From: JBCDGH01 sp038751365
GTDB taxonomy: Bacteria; Patescibacteriota; JACMRA01
Direction: 5' to 3'
Assembly (NCBI GenBank): GCA_038751365.1
Contig: JBCDGH010000008.1
Span: 1-39,098 of the forward strand
DNA length: 39,098 nt
A program made the position numbers and the translations under genes. A model generated the notes under the pieces. The model did no database searches. It had not been told where the DNA came from and worked only from the letters and a program-made list of their open reading frames with translations. Numbering within the stretch: position 1 is the stretch's first letter; every line of letters begins with the position of its first letter. Of the stretch, positions 6,970 to 14,874 are shown in pieces.

Positions 6970-7584
6970 TCAGTGTTGCAAATGTAAATATATCTTCTTG
7001 ATCATCTTAACTTTTTCTTTATTAAGAATATATTTTTTAGTACCTACAAACTTGCTAGTCAAAAGCTCGTGTGAGTTGTCTTCCTCCATTATTAGTTCGA
7101 AGCCCATTTTTTCATAAAACTTACAAGCTCTGATGTTATAGTTTATAACATAAACAATTATATCAGTATTTTCTACCGATTCAACTATAGCTTGTTCAAA
7201 TAATATTTTACCCAATCCTTTACCTTGATATTGCTTGTTAATATACAGTTTTGAAATTTCTGATACATTATTTTTGAACTTATAAGTTACAAACCCTTGA
7301 ATTTCCCTACCTACTTTGTATACCCAGGTTTTCTTGTAAGGTTTAAAGATACTTTTTGCTTTTTCAATAAATTCTATTTTTTCAATGTTTTCTAGACTGA
7401 TACTGTATTTATCTGAAATATAGCTGAATAAATAACCATTCTTTAGAATAGATGCTATCTGATCAATGTCTTTGATTTTAGCTAATTGAATGTGTTTATC
7501 GATTATCATAAAATTCTCATGTTCATAGTCAATAAAAGGTTTAGGGTTGTACAGAAATGAGAGGTAGAGGTGTAAACTTCTCAT
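6970..7584 (-). CDS. GNAT-family N-acetyltransferase
   Basis: 204 aa as drawn from the ATG at 7584. The acetyl-CoA-binding motif A is SKLYINKQYQGKGLGKILF, with the Q-x-x-G-x-G pyrophosphate loop, and motif B is NIRACKFYEKMGFELIMEE. The fold begins around IQLAKIKDIDQIASIL. The substrate cannot be predicted; protein N-termini, polyamines and antibiotics are all acetylated by this family. The first 25 residues are not needed for the fold, so the in-frame ATG at 7509 (MIIDKHIQ) is an alternative start. A weak CTGACT/TCTTAA promoter near 7584 slightly favours the longer form. No SD is seen at either. Confidence 0.85.
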   Translation of the reverse strand: MRSLHLYLSFLYNPKPFIDYEHENFMIIDKHIQLAKIKDIDQIASILKNGYLFSYISDKYSISLENIEKIEFIEKAKSIFKPYKKTWVYKVGREIQGFVTYKFKNNVSEISKLYINKQYQGKGLGKILFEQAIVESVENTDIIVYVINYNIRACKFYEKMGFELIMEEDNSHELLTSKFVGTKKYILNKEKVKMIKKIYLHLQH

Positions 7585-7640
7585 TTTTAAGACAACTTTT
7601 CTAATTGGAAGTCAGTTTTGGTTTCAAAGTTATTGTCTCC

Positions 7641-7958
7641 TCAGGTCCAAGATCTTTCTTGGTTGATTTTTTCTTTGTCTCTGAAAGCTTTTTCTAACTC
7701 AATTTTGTAATAATTTGCGATTGTGCACAGGTAGATGAAAATGTCTGCAATTTCTTCACTTACCAAACTGACTTTTGAATTAGTTTCAGTTTTTAAACCT
7801 TCTTGTTTTCTTATAGATTTGAATAATTCTCCCACTTCTTCACCAAGTAAAAGAGAATTTTGTAGAACGGTGTTATCAGTAAAACCACGCTCTTGTACTA
7901 TTTGCTTTACATAGTCTTGAAAGTCAGATAAGGTAGGATTTGGTTTAAGAACAGGCAT
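7641..7958 (-). CDS. MazG-type nucleotide pyrophosphohydrolase
   Basis: 105 aa, the size of single-domain MazG-like proteins. The two metal-binding signatures of the all-alpha NTP-PPase superfamily are visible: EEVGEL (Glu40/41 and Glu44) and SEEIADIFIYL (Glu68/69 and Asp72). These coordinate Mg2+ to hydrolyse nucleoside triphosphates to monophosphate and pyrophosphate, usually for nucleotide-pool sanitising. It lies between GNAT and desaturase genes, all on the minus strand but separated by gaps, so it may be transcribed alone. Confidence 0.88.
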   Translation of the reverse strand: MPVLKPNPTLSDFQDYVKQIVQERGFTDNTVLQNSLLLGEEVGELFKSIRKQEGLKTETNSKVSLVSEEIADIFIYLCTIANYYKIELEKAFRDKEKINQERSWT

Positions 7959-8042
7959 ATTGTAAGGTTATGAATAATGCATCGGAAAATTGTGCCTTGA
8001 ACTAGAATATTTCTTTAGGCGCATATAATATATTGAATAAAA

Positions 8043-8888
8043 TTAGACTTTTATCGCTTTACCATAAATATCAATATATTGTGATTTATAGTTAATATTA
8101 GCTTTTTTGCCTGAAGCTAGTCGTTGTAATAAATAAACTTCCAGTGGGTAAAAATTTCTATTTTCCAGTACTTTATCGTGATGTTTTTCGTGATAAAATC
8201 TGCTTATATCAATTAAAAATAGGCTTAGCTTCTGGAATACGTTTATTGCCTTTCCTTGTTGTTGATGTGCTCTCCAGATAGTTTCTAGCCTGGTTGTGTA
8301 ATGTGGGAAATAAAACAAAAACATACCGTTTAGAAATCCTACACAGTAGATGGGCAATAACCAAAAATATAACCAAATATTTAAATTTCCACTAAAATAG
8401 AAAGCTGCTACAATGGCAATTTGAGCTAATCTGTTAAGAAAATATTGCCATGCAGGGAATTTCTTCTGCCACAATTTCTTCTGCCAATAGTATCTATCGT
8501 GATGCCAGATATTGAAAGGTAAAAAGATAAAATTCTTGGAGTTGGTTATGGTATAGTCGGGGTCAGCTGTAGGATTAGAAGGGTTTCTGTGATGAATAAA
8601 GTGAGTACCTTGGAAAGCTGGGAAAGTAACTCCTCCAATGATAGCACTAACATTCCCAAACAGATCGTTTAACCATTTATACTTACTGAGTAGTCTATGT
8701 GACGCTAAATGAAGTATATTTAGATTGTAGTGTAAGCAGACAATTATGCAAATTCCTAGACCTAGATTCTGCATAATATTAAGCTCATTATTAAGAAGTA
8801 CATAAAATATACTAAATAGGATCGAGTTGGCTATTAGAAAAACTAGTCTATTAAGATTGTATTTGGTAAAGATTATCTGCTTAAGCAT
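8043..8888 (-). CDS. fatty acid desaturase-like di-iron membrane enzyme
   Basis: 281 aa with four or so hydrophobic stretches (about 14-33, 40-58, 153-170, 172-195). It has three histidine boxes typical of membrane fatty-acid desaturases/hydroxylases (PF00487): HLASH (60-64), HFIHHR (96-101) and HEKHH (233-237). The spacing fits a di-iron site that inserts a double bond or hydroxyl into an acyl or isoprenoid chain using O2 and electrons from a reductase. Its ATG overlaps the end of the upstream 111-aa ORF by 16 nt, so the pair is coupled. The substrate is unknown; lipid or carotenoid modification are possibilities. An O2-dependent enzyme is notable in a reduced genome. Confidence 0.75.
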   Translation of the reverse strand: MLKQIIFTKYNLNRLVFLIANSILFSIFYVLLNNELNIMQNLGLGICIIVCLHYNLNILHLASHRLLSKYKWLNDLFGNVSAIIGGVTFPAFQGTHFIHHRNPSNPTADPDYTITNSKNFIFLPFNIWHHDRYYWQKKLWQKKFPAWQYFLNRLAQIAIVAAFYFSGNLNIWLYFWLLPIYCVGFLNGMFLFYFPHYTTRLETIWRAHQQQGKAINVFQKLSLFLIDISRFYHEKHHDKVLENRNFYPLEVYLLQRLASGKKANINYKSQYIDIYGKAIKV

Positions 8889-9208
8889 TTTAAGGTAAAA
8901 GCTTGGTTGGTATGTATTAGTTTTTTAGATGATAATTTCTTCAAAAAATAGTTTTCGACACTACTATATTCAGTCTTTAACCAAGTAATAAAGTGAATGT
9001 TGCTTGATATTATTTTAACAGTTAACTCCTGAGGTTGGTTGTTGTAAAAAACTTTAAGTTGCTTAAATTCCTCAGTAAAGTCGGGATATTCTCTAGATAA
9101 ATCGTGGTGAGTAGTTTCTACTAAAATGCTATACAGCAGAGCCTCTTTCCAAAGATTTTTCTTCGTGGTTTTTTGTAAGCCTTGTTTGAGACTAAGCGGT
9201 TCCAACAT
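8873..9208 (-). CDS. hypothetical protein coupled to desaturase (111 aa)
   Basis: I do not recognise this protein. It is soluble, charged and predicted helical, starting MLEPLSLKQGLQKTTKKNLW with a HHD motif near residue 34. There is no membrane segment or metal motif. The gene overlaps the desaturase start by 16 nt in a different frame and has its own clear leaderless promoter at 9244-9216. It is therefore the first gene of a two-gene operon and probably assists the desaturase, as an electron-transfer, substrate-handling or assembly partner. A frameshifted N-terminus of the desaturase is unlikely because the desaturase begins with its own complete first helix. Confidence 0.6.
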   Translation of the reverse strand: MLEPLSLKQGLQKTTKKNLWKEALLYSILVETTHHDLSREYPDFTEEFKQLKVFYNNQPQELTVKIISSNIHFITWLKTEYSSVENYFLKKLSSKKLIHTNQAFTLKCLSR

Positions 9209-9215
9209 TGCCTAC

Positions 9216-9244
9216 AATATGTGTTAAATTTAGTCAGCTGTCAA
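9216..9244 (-). promoter_or_regulatory. leaderless promoter of desaturase operon
   Basis: Minus-strand TTGACA (9244-9239), exactly 17-nt spacer, CATATT (9221-9216), 7 nt before the ATG at 9208. A model example of the leaderless arrangement in this window. Confidence 0.7.
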
Positions 9245-9310
9245 TCTACTTGACCAAAGCTTTGTATCTAGCTTCTTTAAAGATTAGAAAAGATCTTTAA
9301 ATTCAGTCTA

Positions 9311-10480
9311 ATGTCTTTCGATCCAAAAAAAAGTAAAGTTGCTATATTTCACGCTTTTTTGAAATCTGATTGTAAGGGTGGTGGTGAGCGCTTAGTTTTT
9401 GATGTCAGAAACTATTACGATGCTGATTTATTTGTTGGTGGTATATCGCTAGATACATGGGGTAAACATAATGCTGATAAAGATAGTTTTGTGAAAGAAG
9501 TATGGAAACCTAGTGCTAACCTAACTTATCTACATCATGATAGTAAGTTGCCCGTCTGGAAGAAAATTAAAAGGCAGTTATTTTTCTTGTTTAGTCCTAA
9601 AGTTAATCAGCTTAATAGTTATGATGTGGTAATTTTTAGTGGTAATATCGCTTTTATCATGGGTAGAATTACTAACCCAAAGGTAAAAAAAGTAATGTAC
9701 TGTCACACTCCGCCACGACCCTTCACTGACCAGCTAGAGGCTAGACTAAAAGCTCATAAACCAATTTTTAGACCCATTATGAAATGGTTTGCTAATTGGG
9801 TGGTAGCTCAGTATCGCAGTGATTGTCAAAAAGTAGATCTAGTTATAACCAATTCACAGAACACCAAGAATCGATTGCAAAAATATGTAGGAATAGACTC
9901 TACAGTTATATTTCCGGCTATAAATACCCAAAAGTTTAAATATATCTCGCAAGGTGATTACTATGTTTCTTATACCAGATTAGAGCCACTCAAGAGGACT
10001 CAGTTAATTTTTGAAGCCTTTGCTCAAATGCCAGATAAAAAGTTGGCTATTGCTTCTAGTGGCCCTTTGGCAGCTTGGATAAAGGAGCAGATTAAAGTCA
10101 GAAATCTTAAAAATATTACTTATGTGGGTATGGTTACAGATGAAGAGTTGGCTAGCTTGGTAGGTAATTGTATAGCTGGCATTATGATTCCGGTTAATGA
10201 AGATGCAGGTATTACTCAGTGTGAAATTATGTCCGCAGGTAAGCCTGTAATTGGAGTTAACGAAGGAGGGCTTAAGGAAACGGTTATTGACGGTAAAACT
10301 GGCGTTCTGATACCTGAGAATCCTAGTATTGATGATCTTAAGCAAGCAGTTAAAGAAATGACACCCAAAGTAGCTTTGAGTATGAAAGAAGATTGTATTC
10401 AGCAAGCCATGCGGTTTGATTCTAAGGTATTTTTTGAAAAAATGAATCGCGAATTGAATAATATTGATAAGGAAGTATAA
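9311..10480 (+). CDS. glycosyltransferase family 4 (GT-B fold)
   Basis: 389 aa. The N-terminal Rossmann half contains the acceptor loop KGGGERLVFDV (residues 22-32) and the signature YCHTPPRPFTDQ (130-141), as in ALG11/mannosyltransferase-like GT4 enzymes. The C-terminal half has SYTRLEPLKRTQLIFEAF and the EX7E donor-binding motif EDAGITQCE (Glu297 and Glu305), then GKPVIGVNEGGLKE. It should transfer a hexose from a nucleotide sugar to a lipid-linked glycan at the inner face of the membrane. The stop overlaps the next ATG as TAATG, coupling it to the PMT-like gene, which suggests a shared glycan or glycoprotein pathway. The exact sugar is unknown. Confidence 0.9.
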   Translation: MSFDPKKSKVAIFHAFLKSDCKGGGERLVFDVRNYYDADLFVGGISLDTWGKHNADKDSFVKEVWKPSANLTYLHHDSKLPVWKKIKRQLFFLFSPKVNQLNSYDVVIFSGNIAFIMGRITNPKVKKVMYCHTPPRPFTDQLEARLKAHKPIFRPIMKWFANWVVAQYRSDCQKVDLVITNSQNTKNRLQKYVGIDSTVIFPAINTQKFKYISQGDYYVSYTRLEPLKRTQLIFEAFAQMPDKKLAIASSGPLAAWIKEQIKVRNLKNITYVGMVTDEELASLVGNCIAGIMIPVNEDAGITQCEIMSAGKPVIGVNEGGLKETVIDGKTGVLIPENPSIDDLKQAVKEMTPKVALSMKEDCIQQAMRFDSKVFFEKMNRELNNIDKEV

Positions 10481-12030
10481 TGATTTTAAGCTCAGTCAGA
10501 ATTATAACGATACTAGAGTTGCTAGTCTTTTTGTTAGTAGCGGCGGTTCATCTCGTACATTTAGATAATTTACCCAGAGGTTTGTATTTGGACGAAAGCT
10601 CAATAGGACTAAATGCAGCAACTATAGCAGACAAAGGTGAAGATGAGTTTGGGCAAAATTACCCTTTGTATTTTAAAGCTTTTGGTGAGTATAAAAATCC
10701 AGTTTACATTTACAGTGCAGCTGCCGTTTTTTATTTTTTTGACGTCTCTGTATATAATTTGAGATTAACTAGTGCTATTTTCTTTATCTTAGCTTTGCTA
10801 CTAATTTGGATTCTGGTTAAAAGAATATTTGCTGATAATAGATATATAAATTTTTATACTTTGATTGGGTTTGGTTTTTTACCACATTATTTTAATATTT
10901 CCAGAGTTGCTTTTGAATTAATCAGCTATCTTACTTTCATGAGTTTATTTTTGCTCTTACAGTATCTTACTTTCGAAGGGCAGTCTAAGCTTGATGAGTC
11001 TGAAAAAACTAGCCTTATTCATAAACTTCTACTATCAGCATTAACAGGAATTTCTCTAGGAGTCTCTATATATACTTATTCTACAGCAAGATTATTGAGC
11101 TTTGTTTTTCTATCTACTTTAGGTGTAATCTATTTTAGTCGCGAAAATATTTCTAAACTACTTTTGGTGGTTATATTTTTTTTGCTTACAGTTAGTCCTT
11201 GGATTGTTTATATAAATCAAAACCCCGATCATCTTACAGGGAGATTTGCCGAAATCTCTTATCTGACCGATGCAAGTACTAGCATTCTGACTAAGGCTGG
11301 AACTTTTGTCTTTGAATATTTGAGATATTTTAACCCTAATTTTTTATGGTTTCAAGGTGATGCAAATTTACGCCATACTATTGGTAGAGGTGGTTTAGTG
11401 TATATTTCAGTCCTTCTTTTATTTTTACTTTCGGTGTACAAATATTTTTGTAAGCAATTTCCTAATCATAATAAGCATATACTGTTTTTACTTACCAGCG
11501 CGTTTTTTTCTATAGCTCCAGCTGCACTAACTAATGATGGCACACCTCACGCCCTTAGGAGCTTGACTTTGAGTTTGTTTGTATTCTTATGTTCTTGTTA
11601 CGGTTTTCACTGGTTAGTGAAAGATAACAAGTATAAGTCTGTTGGATTAGCTTTAGTCTTTGGACTCTTGGTAATAGAGAGCCTATGCTTTGTGGACTAC
11701 TACTTTAAAGCTTATCCTAATAAAAGTCGAGCTGCTTTTGAAAGTTATGGTATTCTAGAGTCCTTACAATCTTTCCATAGTGATAACCCTCAAAGTCCTA
11801 AAGTAGTTTTATCTACTAGCATACATCAGGCACAGACTCATTTGAACTTTTTTAAATATGTTTTAGATAGTGATTTGAGTTATGTTAGTATCGAGGAGCC
11901 AATACCTCAAGAAAATACATGTATTATCTATGATCCTAAAGACCAAGAGAGTTTAGATAGCAATTCTACTTTGGAATTTGTTAATCATAATCAAAATGAT
12001 TGGTTCGTGAAAACTAGGTGTTATAAATAA
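10480..12030 (+). CDS. GT39/PMT-like polytopic glycosyltransferase
   Basis: 516 aa, about 10-12 hydrophobic segments through residue ~410, then a soluble C-terminal ~110 residues. Near the N-terminus the extracytoplasmic loop carries the acidic pair Asp38-Glu39 in GLYLDESSIGLNA. Lipid-phosphate-sugar-dependent transferases of the GT39/ArnT/PMT clan use such a pair for catalysis. It would take a sugar from a polyprenyl-phosphate carrier and add it to protein or glycan outside the membrane. It is translationally coupled to the GT4 gene. The polyprenyl-phosphate recycler uppP is convergent just downstream. Exact acceptor and donor are unknown. Confidence 0.75.
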   Translation: MILSSVRIITILELLVFLLVAAVHLVHLDNLPRGLYLDESSIGLNAATIADKGEDEFGQNYPLYFKAFGEYKNPVYIYSAAAVFYFFDVSVYNLRLTSAIFFILALLLIWILVKRIFADNRYINFYTLIGFGFLPHYFNISRVAFELISYLTFMSLFLLLQYLTFEGQSKLDESEKTSLIHKLLLSALTGISLGVSIYTYSTARLLSFVFLSTLGVIYFSRENISKLLLVVIFFLLTVSPWIVYINQNPDHLTGRFAEISYLTDASTSILTKAGTFVFEYLRYFNPNFLWFQGDANLRHTIGRGGLVYISVLLLFLLSVYKYFCKQFPNHNKHILFLLTSAFFSIAPAALTNDGTPHALRSLTLSLFVFLCSCYGFHWLVKDNKYKSVGLALVFGLLVIESLCFVDYYFKAYPNKSRAAFESYGILESLQSFHSDNPQSPKVVLSTSIHQAQTHLNFFKYVLDSDLSYVSIEEPIPQENTCIIYDPKDQESLDSNSTLEFVNHNQNDWFVKTRCYK

Positions 12031-12038
12031 TCTCGTTT

Positions 12039-13037
12039 TTAGACCAGCTGCAAAAAGACTACTATAAATAAAGCTAAGGATAGGGCTATTCTATAGATAA
12101 TAAAAGGTAGAAAAGTGTTGGTACTCAAGAATCTTAGCAACCATCTTAGCACCGCCAGACCTACTAGGTAAGCTATGACAAAGGCTACTAAAAGACTGAC
12201 TAAAGATAAGTGAATATAGATTTGATTCGACCAAGATAGAGCAGTTGGCAAGAGGTTAAATCCATTACCAAATAAATCTAATATTATTTTTGCAAGGTCT
12301 ATTAAACTTATTATCGTTAGTGCAGGGATAGAAAGCAAAAAAGAGAATTTTACTGATTGGGCTCTGTCTCTACCTAGCATTAAGGCTCCACTAATAGTAG
12401 CTCCGCTCCGGGAAATACCTGGAAAAGCTGCCAAGCTCTGGAACAATCCTATTAGAATGACTTCACTAGGTGACATTACTTTAGGTTTGGATTTATTTAC
12501 TGCTAACTTATAAATTCTTTCACCTAAATACATCAACATTGAACCTATTAGAAGAAACCAAGCTATTCTATCAAGACTGCGATTGCTATTAGCCAAGCTT
12601 TGTAGTAGTCCACCAAGTAGAATTAAGGGCATGCTACCGACTATAATTTGGGATAAAATTAAATCTGTCTGGTTAGTGATGTGTAGTTCGTTGACTTGTT
12701 TTAAGCGTCTTTTACTGGAAGTACTCTCTATATTAAATGCTTCCCACCAAGACAGAAAATTAGCCAAAAACTCTTTTCTGCTATCATTGCTTAAAACTAG
12801 TTGTTTTATGCGTTTATAATAAATCTTAAGATCTTCTTTAAAATACTGCAGAATTGCGATAAGAGTCCCAAATTGGATAAAGTTACTCGTGGTTAAGCCG
12901 ATATCTTTACCTTCAAGTAAAAAACCAGTAATAAGTCTTAAATGAGCAGTCGAGGAAACCGGTAAGAATTCGGTAATACCCTGAATGACACCAAGAATAA
13001 CTGCCAGAAGTAGCTCGTTCACTATTGAAAAACTCAT
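12039..13037 (-). CDS. uppP: undecaprenyl-diphosphatase (BacA type)
   Basis: 332 aa integral membrane enzyme that dephosphorylates undecaprenyl pyrophosphate to regenerate the lipid carrier for peptidoglycan and surface glycans. Both catalytic repeats are present: QGITEFLPVSSTAHLRL near residue 20 and the second motif FPGISRSGATISGALMLGRD near residue 210. The typical length is about 270 aa. The excess is an insertion of about 50-60 residues around 70-130, hydrophilic and basic (for example ESTSSKRRLKQVNE). The gene follows frr by 6 nt on the same strand, so the two are likely co-transcribed. Confidence 0.93.
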   Translation of the reverse strand: MSFSIVNELLLAVILGVIQGITEFLPVSSTAHLRLITGFLLEGKDIGLTTSNFIQFGTLIAILQYFKEDLKIYYKRIKQLVLSNDSRKEFLANFLSWWEAFNIESTSSKRRLKQVNELHITNQTDLILSQIIVGSMPLILLGGLLQSLANSNRSLDRIAWFLLIGSMLMYLGERIYKLAVNKSKPKVMSPSEVILIGLFQSLAAFPGISRSGATISGALMLGRDRAQSVKFSFLLSIPALTIISLIDLAKIILDLFGNGFNLLPTALSWSNQIYIHLSLVSLLVAFVIAYLVGLAVLRWLLRFLSTNTFLPFIIYRIALSLALFIVVFLQLV

Positions 13038-13043
13038 ACTTTG

Positions 13044-13586
13044 CTATACTTTCATAATATCTACTTCTTTTGCTTTAGCTATGTCTTCTAGCTGTTTGTT
13101 GAGCTTATCAATTTCCTGTTGTAATCTAGTTTCATAATTTCGCAGGTCATCTTCGCTAATCTCGGAGTTTTCTTTCTGAGACTTCTGAGATTTTAGTAAT
13201 TCTTGTCGTACGTTTCTAGCTGAAATACGTGCATCTTCTAAATTTTTGTATACTTCTTTTACTCTAATTTTTCTAGTTTCTTCGGTTAGTGGGGGAAAGT
13301 TTAGCCTAATTCCAGCTCCATCATTAATAGGATTGACTCCTAAGCCCGAGTCAGTTATAGCTTTTTCGATTGCATTGTTGAGGCTTTTGTCAAATGGTGT
13401 AATTAACAGCTGACTATTTTCAGGAATATTAACAGTAGCTATTTCCTGTATTTTCATTTTACTACCATAGGCTTCTACTAGTATATGTTCTAGTACTCCT
13501 GCGTTGACTCTTCCGGTGCGCATTGAGGATAGTGACTTCTGAAAATTATCAATTATTTTTTGTGCTGGTAAAATCTTATAAGACAT
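13044..13586 (-). CDS. frr: ribosome recycling factor
   Basis: 180 aa, normal length for RRF, which splits post-termination ribosomes with EF-G. Recognisable elements are SLSSMRTGRVNAGVLEHILV near the N-terminus, then INDGAGIRLNFPPLTEETR, then the long C-terminal three-helix-bundle strand rich in Glu/Lys. It starts at ATG 13586 with a TTGACA/TATTTT promoter whose -35 abuts that of the divergent SWIM gene. It is followed closely by uppP. Confidence 0.96.
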   Translation of the reverse strand: MSYKILPAQKIIDNFQKSLSSMRTGRVNAGVLEHILVEAYGSKMKIQEIATVNIPENSQLLITPFDKSLNNAIEKAITDSGLGVNPINDGAGIRLNFPPLTEETRKIRVKEVYKNLEDARISARNVRQELLKSQKSQKENSEISEDDLRNYETRLQQEIDKLNKQLEDIAKAKEVDIMKV

Positions 13587-13601
13587 AGGTTATAATAACT
13601 A

Positions 13602-13630
13602 AAAATAAGCAATCACAGCTTTATTGTCAA
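13602..13630 (-). promoter_or_regulatory. promoter of frr-uppP
   Basis: Minus-strand TTGACA (13630-13625), 17-nt spacer, TATTTT (13607-13602), leader of about 10 nt after the start site. Back-to-back with the -35 of the SWIM gene at 13632-13637, making GTCAATTTGAC a perfect dyad. Confidence 0.6.
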
Positions 13631-13631
13631 T

Positions 13632-13660
13632 TTGACCTAAATACTCATTTATGCCATTAT
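13632..13660 (+). promoter_or_regulatory. leaderless promoter of SWIM gene
   Basis: TTGACC (13632-13637), 17-nt spacer, CATTAT (13655-13660), 7 nt before the ATG at 13668. Confidence 0.6.
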
Positions 13661-13667
13661 CACGAGG

Positions 13668-14816
13668 ATGTTTTCTTATCTCCAAATAGTTCAAAAACTA
13701 GTGAGTAAAGAGATTTATGCTAGAGGTATAAGATATTATTTAGAGGGTCGAGTAGTAAGTTGCGATGACCTTAAATTAGATTTTTGGAGAAGTTATGTAG
13801 TAAGTGATAATCATGGTGAATTTAATATTAAAATACCTCTATTACATTTAGCTTTAGATCAAAGTAAGTTTGGCGACGCTGACATAGCATTGCAACAGGT
13901 AACGACTTGTACTTGCAACTACTTTGAAGAGTATGGTGTATGTCGACATATTGTAGCAGTATGTGCTAGTATTGAGCAAGAATTTGGTTTGAGTAAAAAT
14001 AATCAAAAATTAAAAGCTGAAAAACAGGTTAATACTCTGTTAGAATCTATATTCGAGGCGGAGATAGATAAAAAATCTAGGAAGTGGTTGAGCCAGATCG
14101 AATCCTATATTTATAGTTCTAGAAGTTACGGACCACACTGGTTTGATGAGGTAATTACTGAGTCTAAAGCTAATGTAAATAAATATACTGAGTTTTTTGA
14201 CGAGTTTGGTAGAATCGTCACGGAGTCAATAAAAACTTGGGAAGGAGAGCTGAGAGTAATTAATCTGATCAAACAATCTTTGTATTTTGGAGGTAAATTC
14301 TGGTGGACATTCTGGCTTCCTTACTTTGATAAGTTAGAGTCAAGTAATAAGCTGAATTTGTTGATTTCTGCCTGGAAGATGTATCTGGTAGGGTCTTTTA
14401 GAGAGTTTGCAGAAGATTTTTTGCTACTGATAAGGGGTTTAGAGCAGGTAGAGAAAGCCGAAATGATGGAATTGTTAAGAAAAGAGTTTCGACAACAAAG
14501 CAAAGTCTGGGTTAATTTTGCAATAGAGAGTCACTATTATGAATGGTTAAGTGACAATCTAGACACGTTAGACCCAGAGAACTTGATTAGAGTTCATTCA
14601 ATACTTCATGAAGAGCAAGATGAGATTGAAAGAAGATTGTTGGGTCAGGTGAAGGTCTGGGTTAATTTTCTACAATCAGGAAATTATGATGAGCTGTTAG
14701 CTACTATGAATAAGTGGCAGACCGAAATAGGCAGAACTGATTTATATGATATGGCTACTAATTACATCAAAGATAATCACCCGAAAAAGAAGAGATTAAT
14801 TGCTAAATTGAGCTGA
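13668..14816 (+). CDS. SWIM zinc-finger protein
   Basis: 382 aa. A SWIM zinc-binding motif CxCx(8)CxH is visible at residues 81-94 (CTCNYFEEYGVCRH). The N-terminal ~75 residues, starting IVQKLVSKEIYARGIRYYLEG, match the common lead-in of SWIM proteins. The rest, from about residue 115, is long, helical and Trp-rich, with two similar segments reading KVWVNF (near 284 and 330), which may mark internal repeats. SWIM domains are predicted DNA- or protein-binding modules; in bacteria they often accompany SNF2 helicases, but no helicase is seen here. It starts at ATG 13668 under a leaderless promoter and ends with TGA. Confidence 0.8.
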   Translation: MFSYLQIVQKLVSKEIYARGIRYYLEGRVVSCDDLKLDFWRSYVVSDNHGEFNIKIPLLHLALDQSKFGDADIALQQVTTCTCNYFEEYGVCRHIVAVCASIEQEFGLSKNNQKLKAEKQVNTLLESIFEAEIDKKSRKWLSQIESYIYSSRSYGPHWFDEVITESKANVNKYTEFFDEFGRIVTESIKTWEGELRVINLIKQSLYFGGKFWWTFWLPYFDKLESSNKLNLLISAWKMYLVGSFREFAEDFLLLIRGLEQVEKAEMMELLRKEFRQQSKVWVNFAIESHYYEWLSDNLDTLDPENLIRVHSILHEEQDEIERRLLGQVKVWVNFLQSGNYDELLATMNKWQTEIGRTDLYDMATNYIKDNHPKKKRLIAKLS

Positions 14817-14874
14817 GTTAAGCACTTGATTTTTTTTGAAAAACTGTTGAATCTAGGACTAATTTACTATACTA

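Noticed and set aside
9250..9278. TTGACC at 9250 as promoter for the GT4 gene
   Set aside because: No acceptable -10 lies 15-19 nt downstream, and the distance to the ATG does not fit the leaderless pattern.
10004..10405. 133-codon open frame antisense to the GT4 gene
   Set aside because: Lies wholly inside a well-supported glycosyltransferase; the translated product has no domain or promoter.
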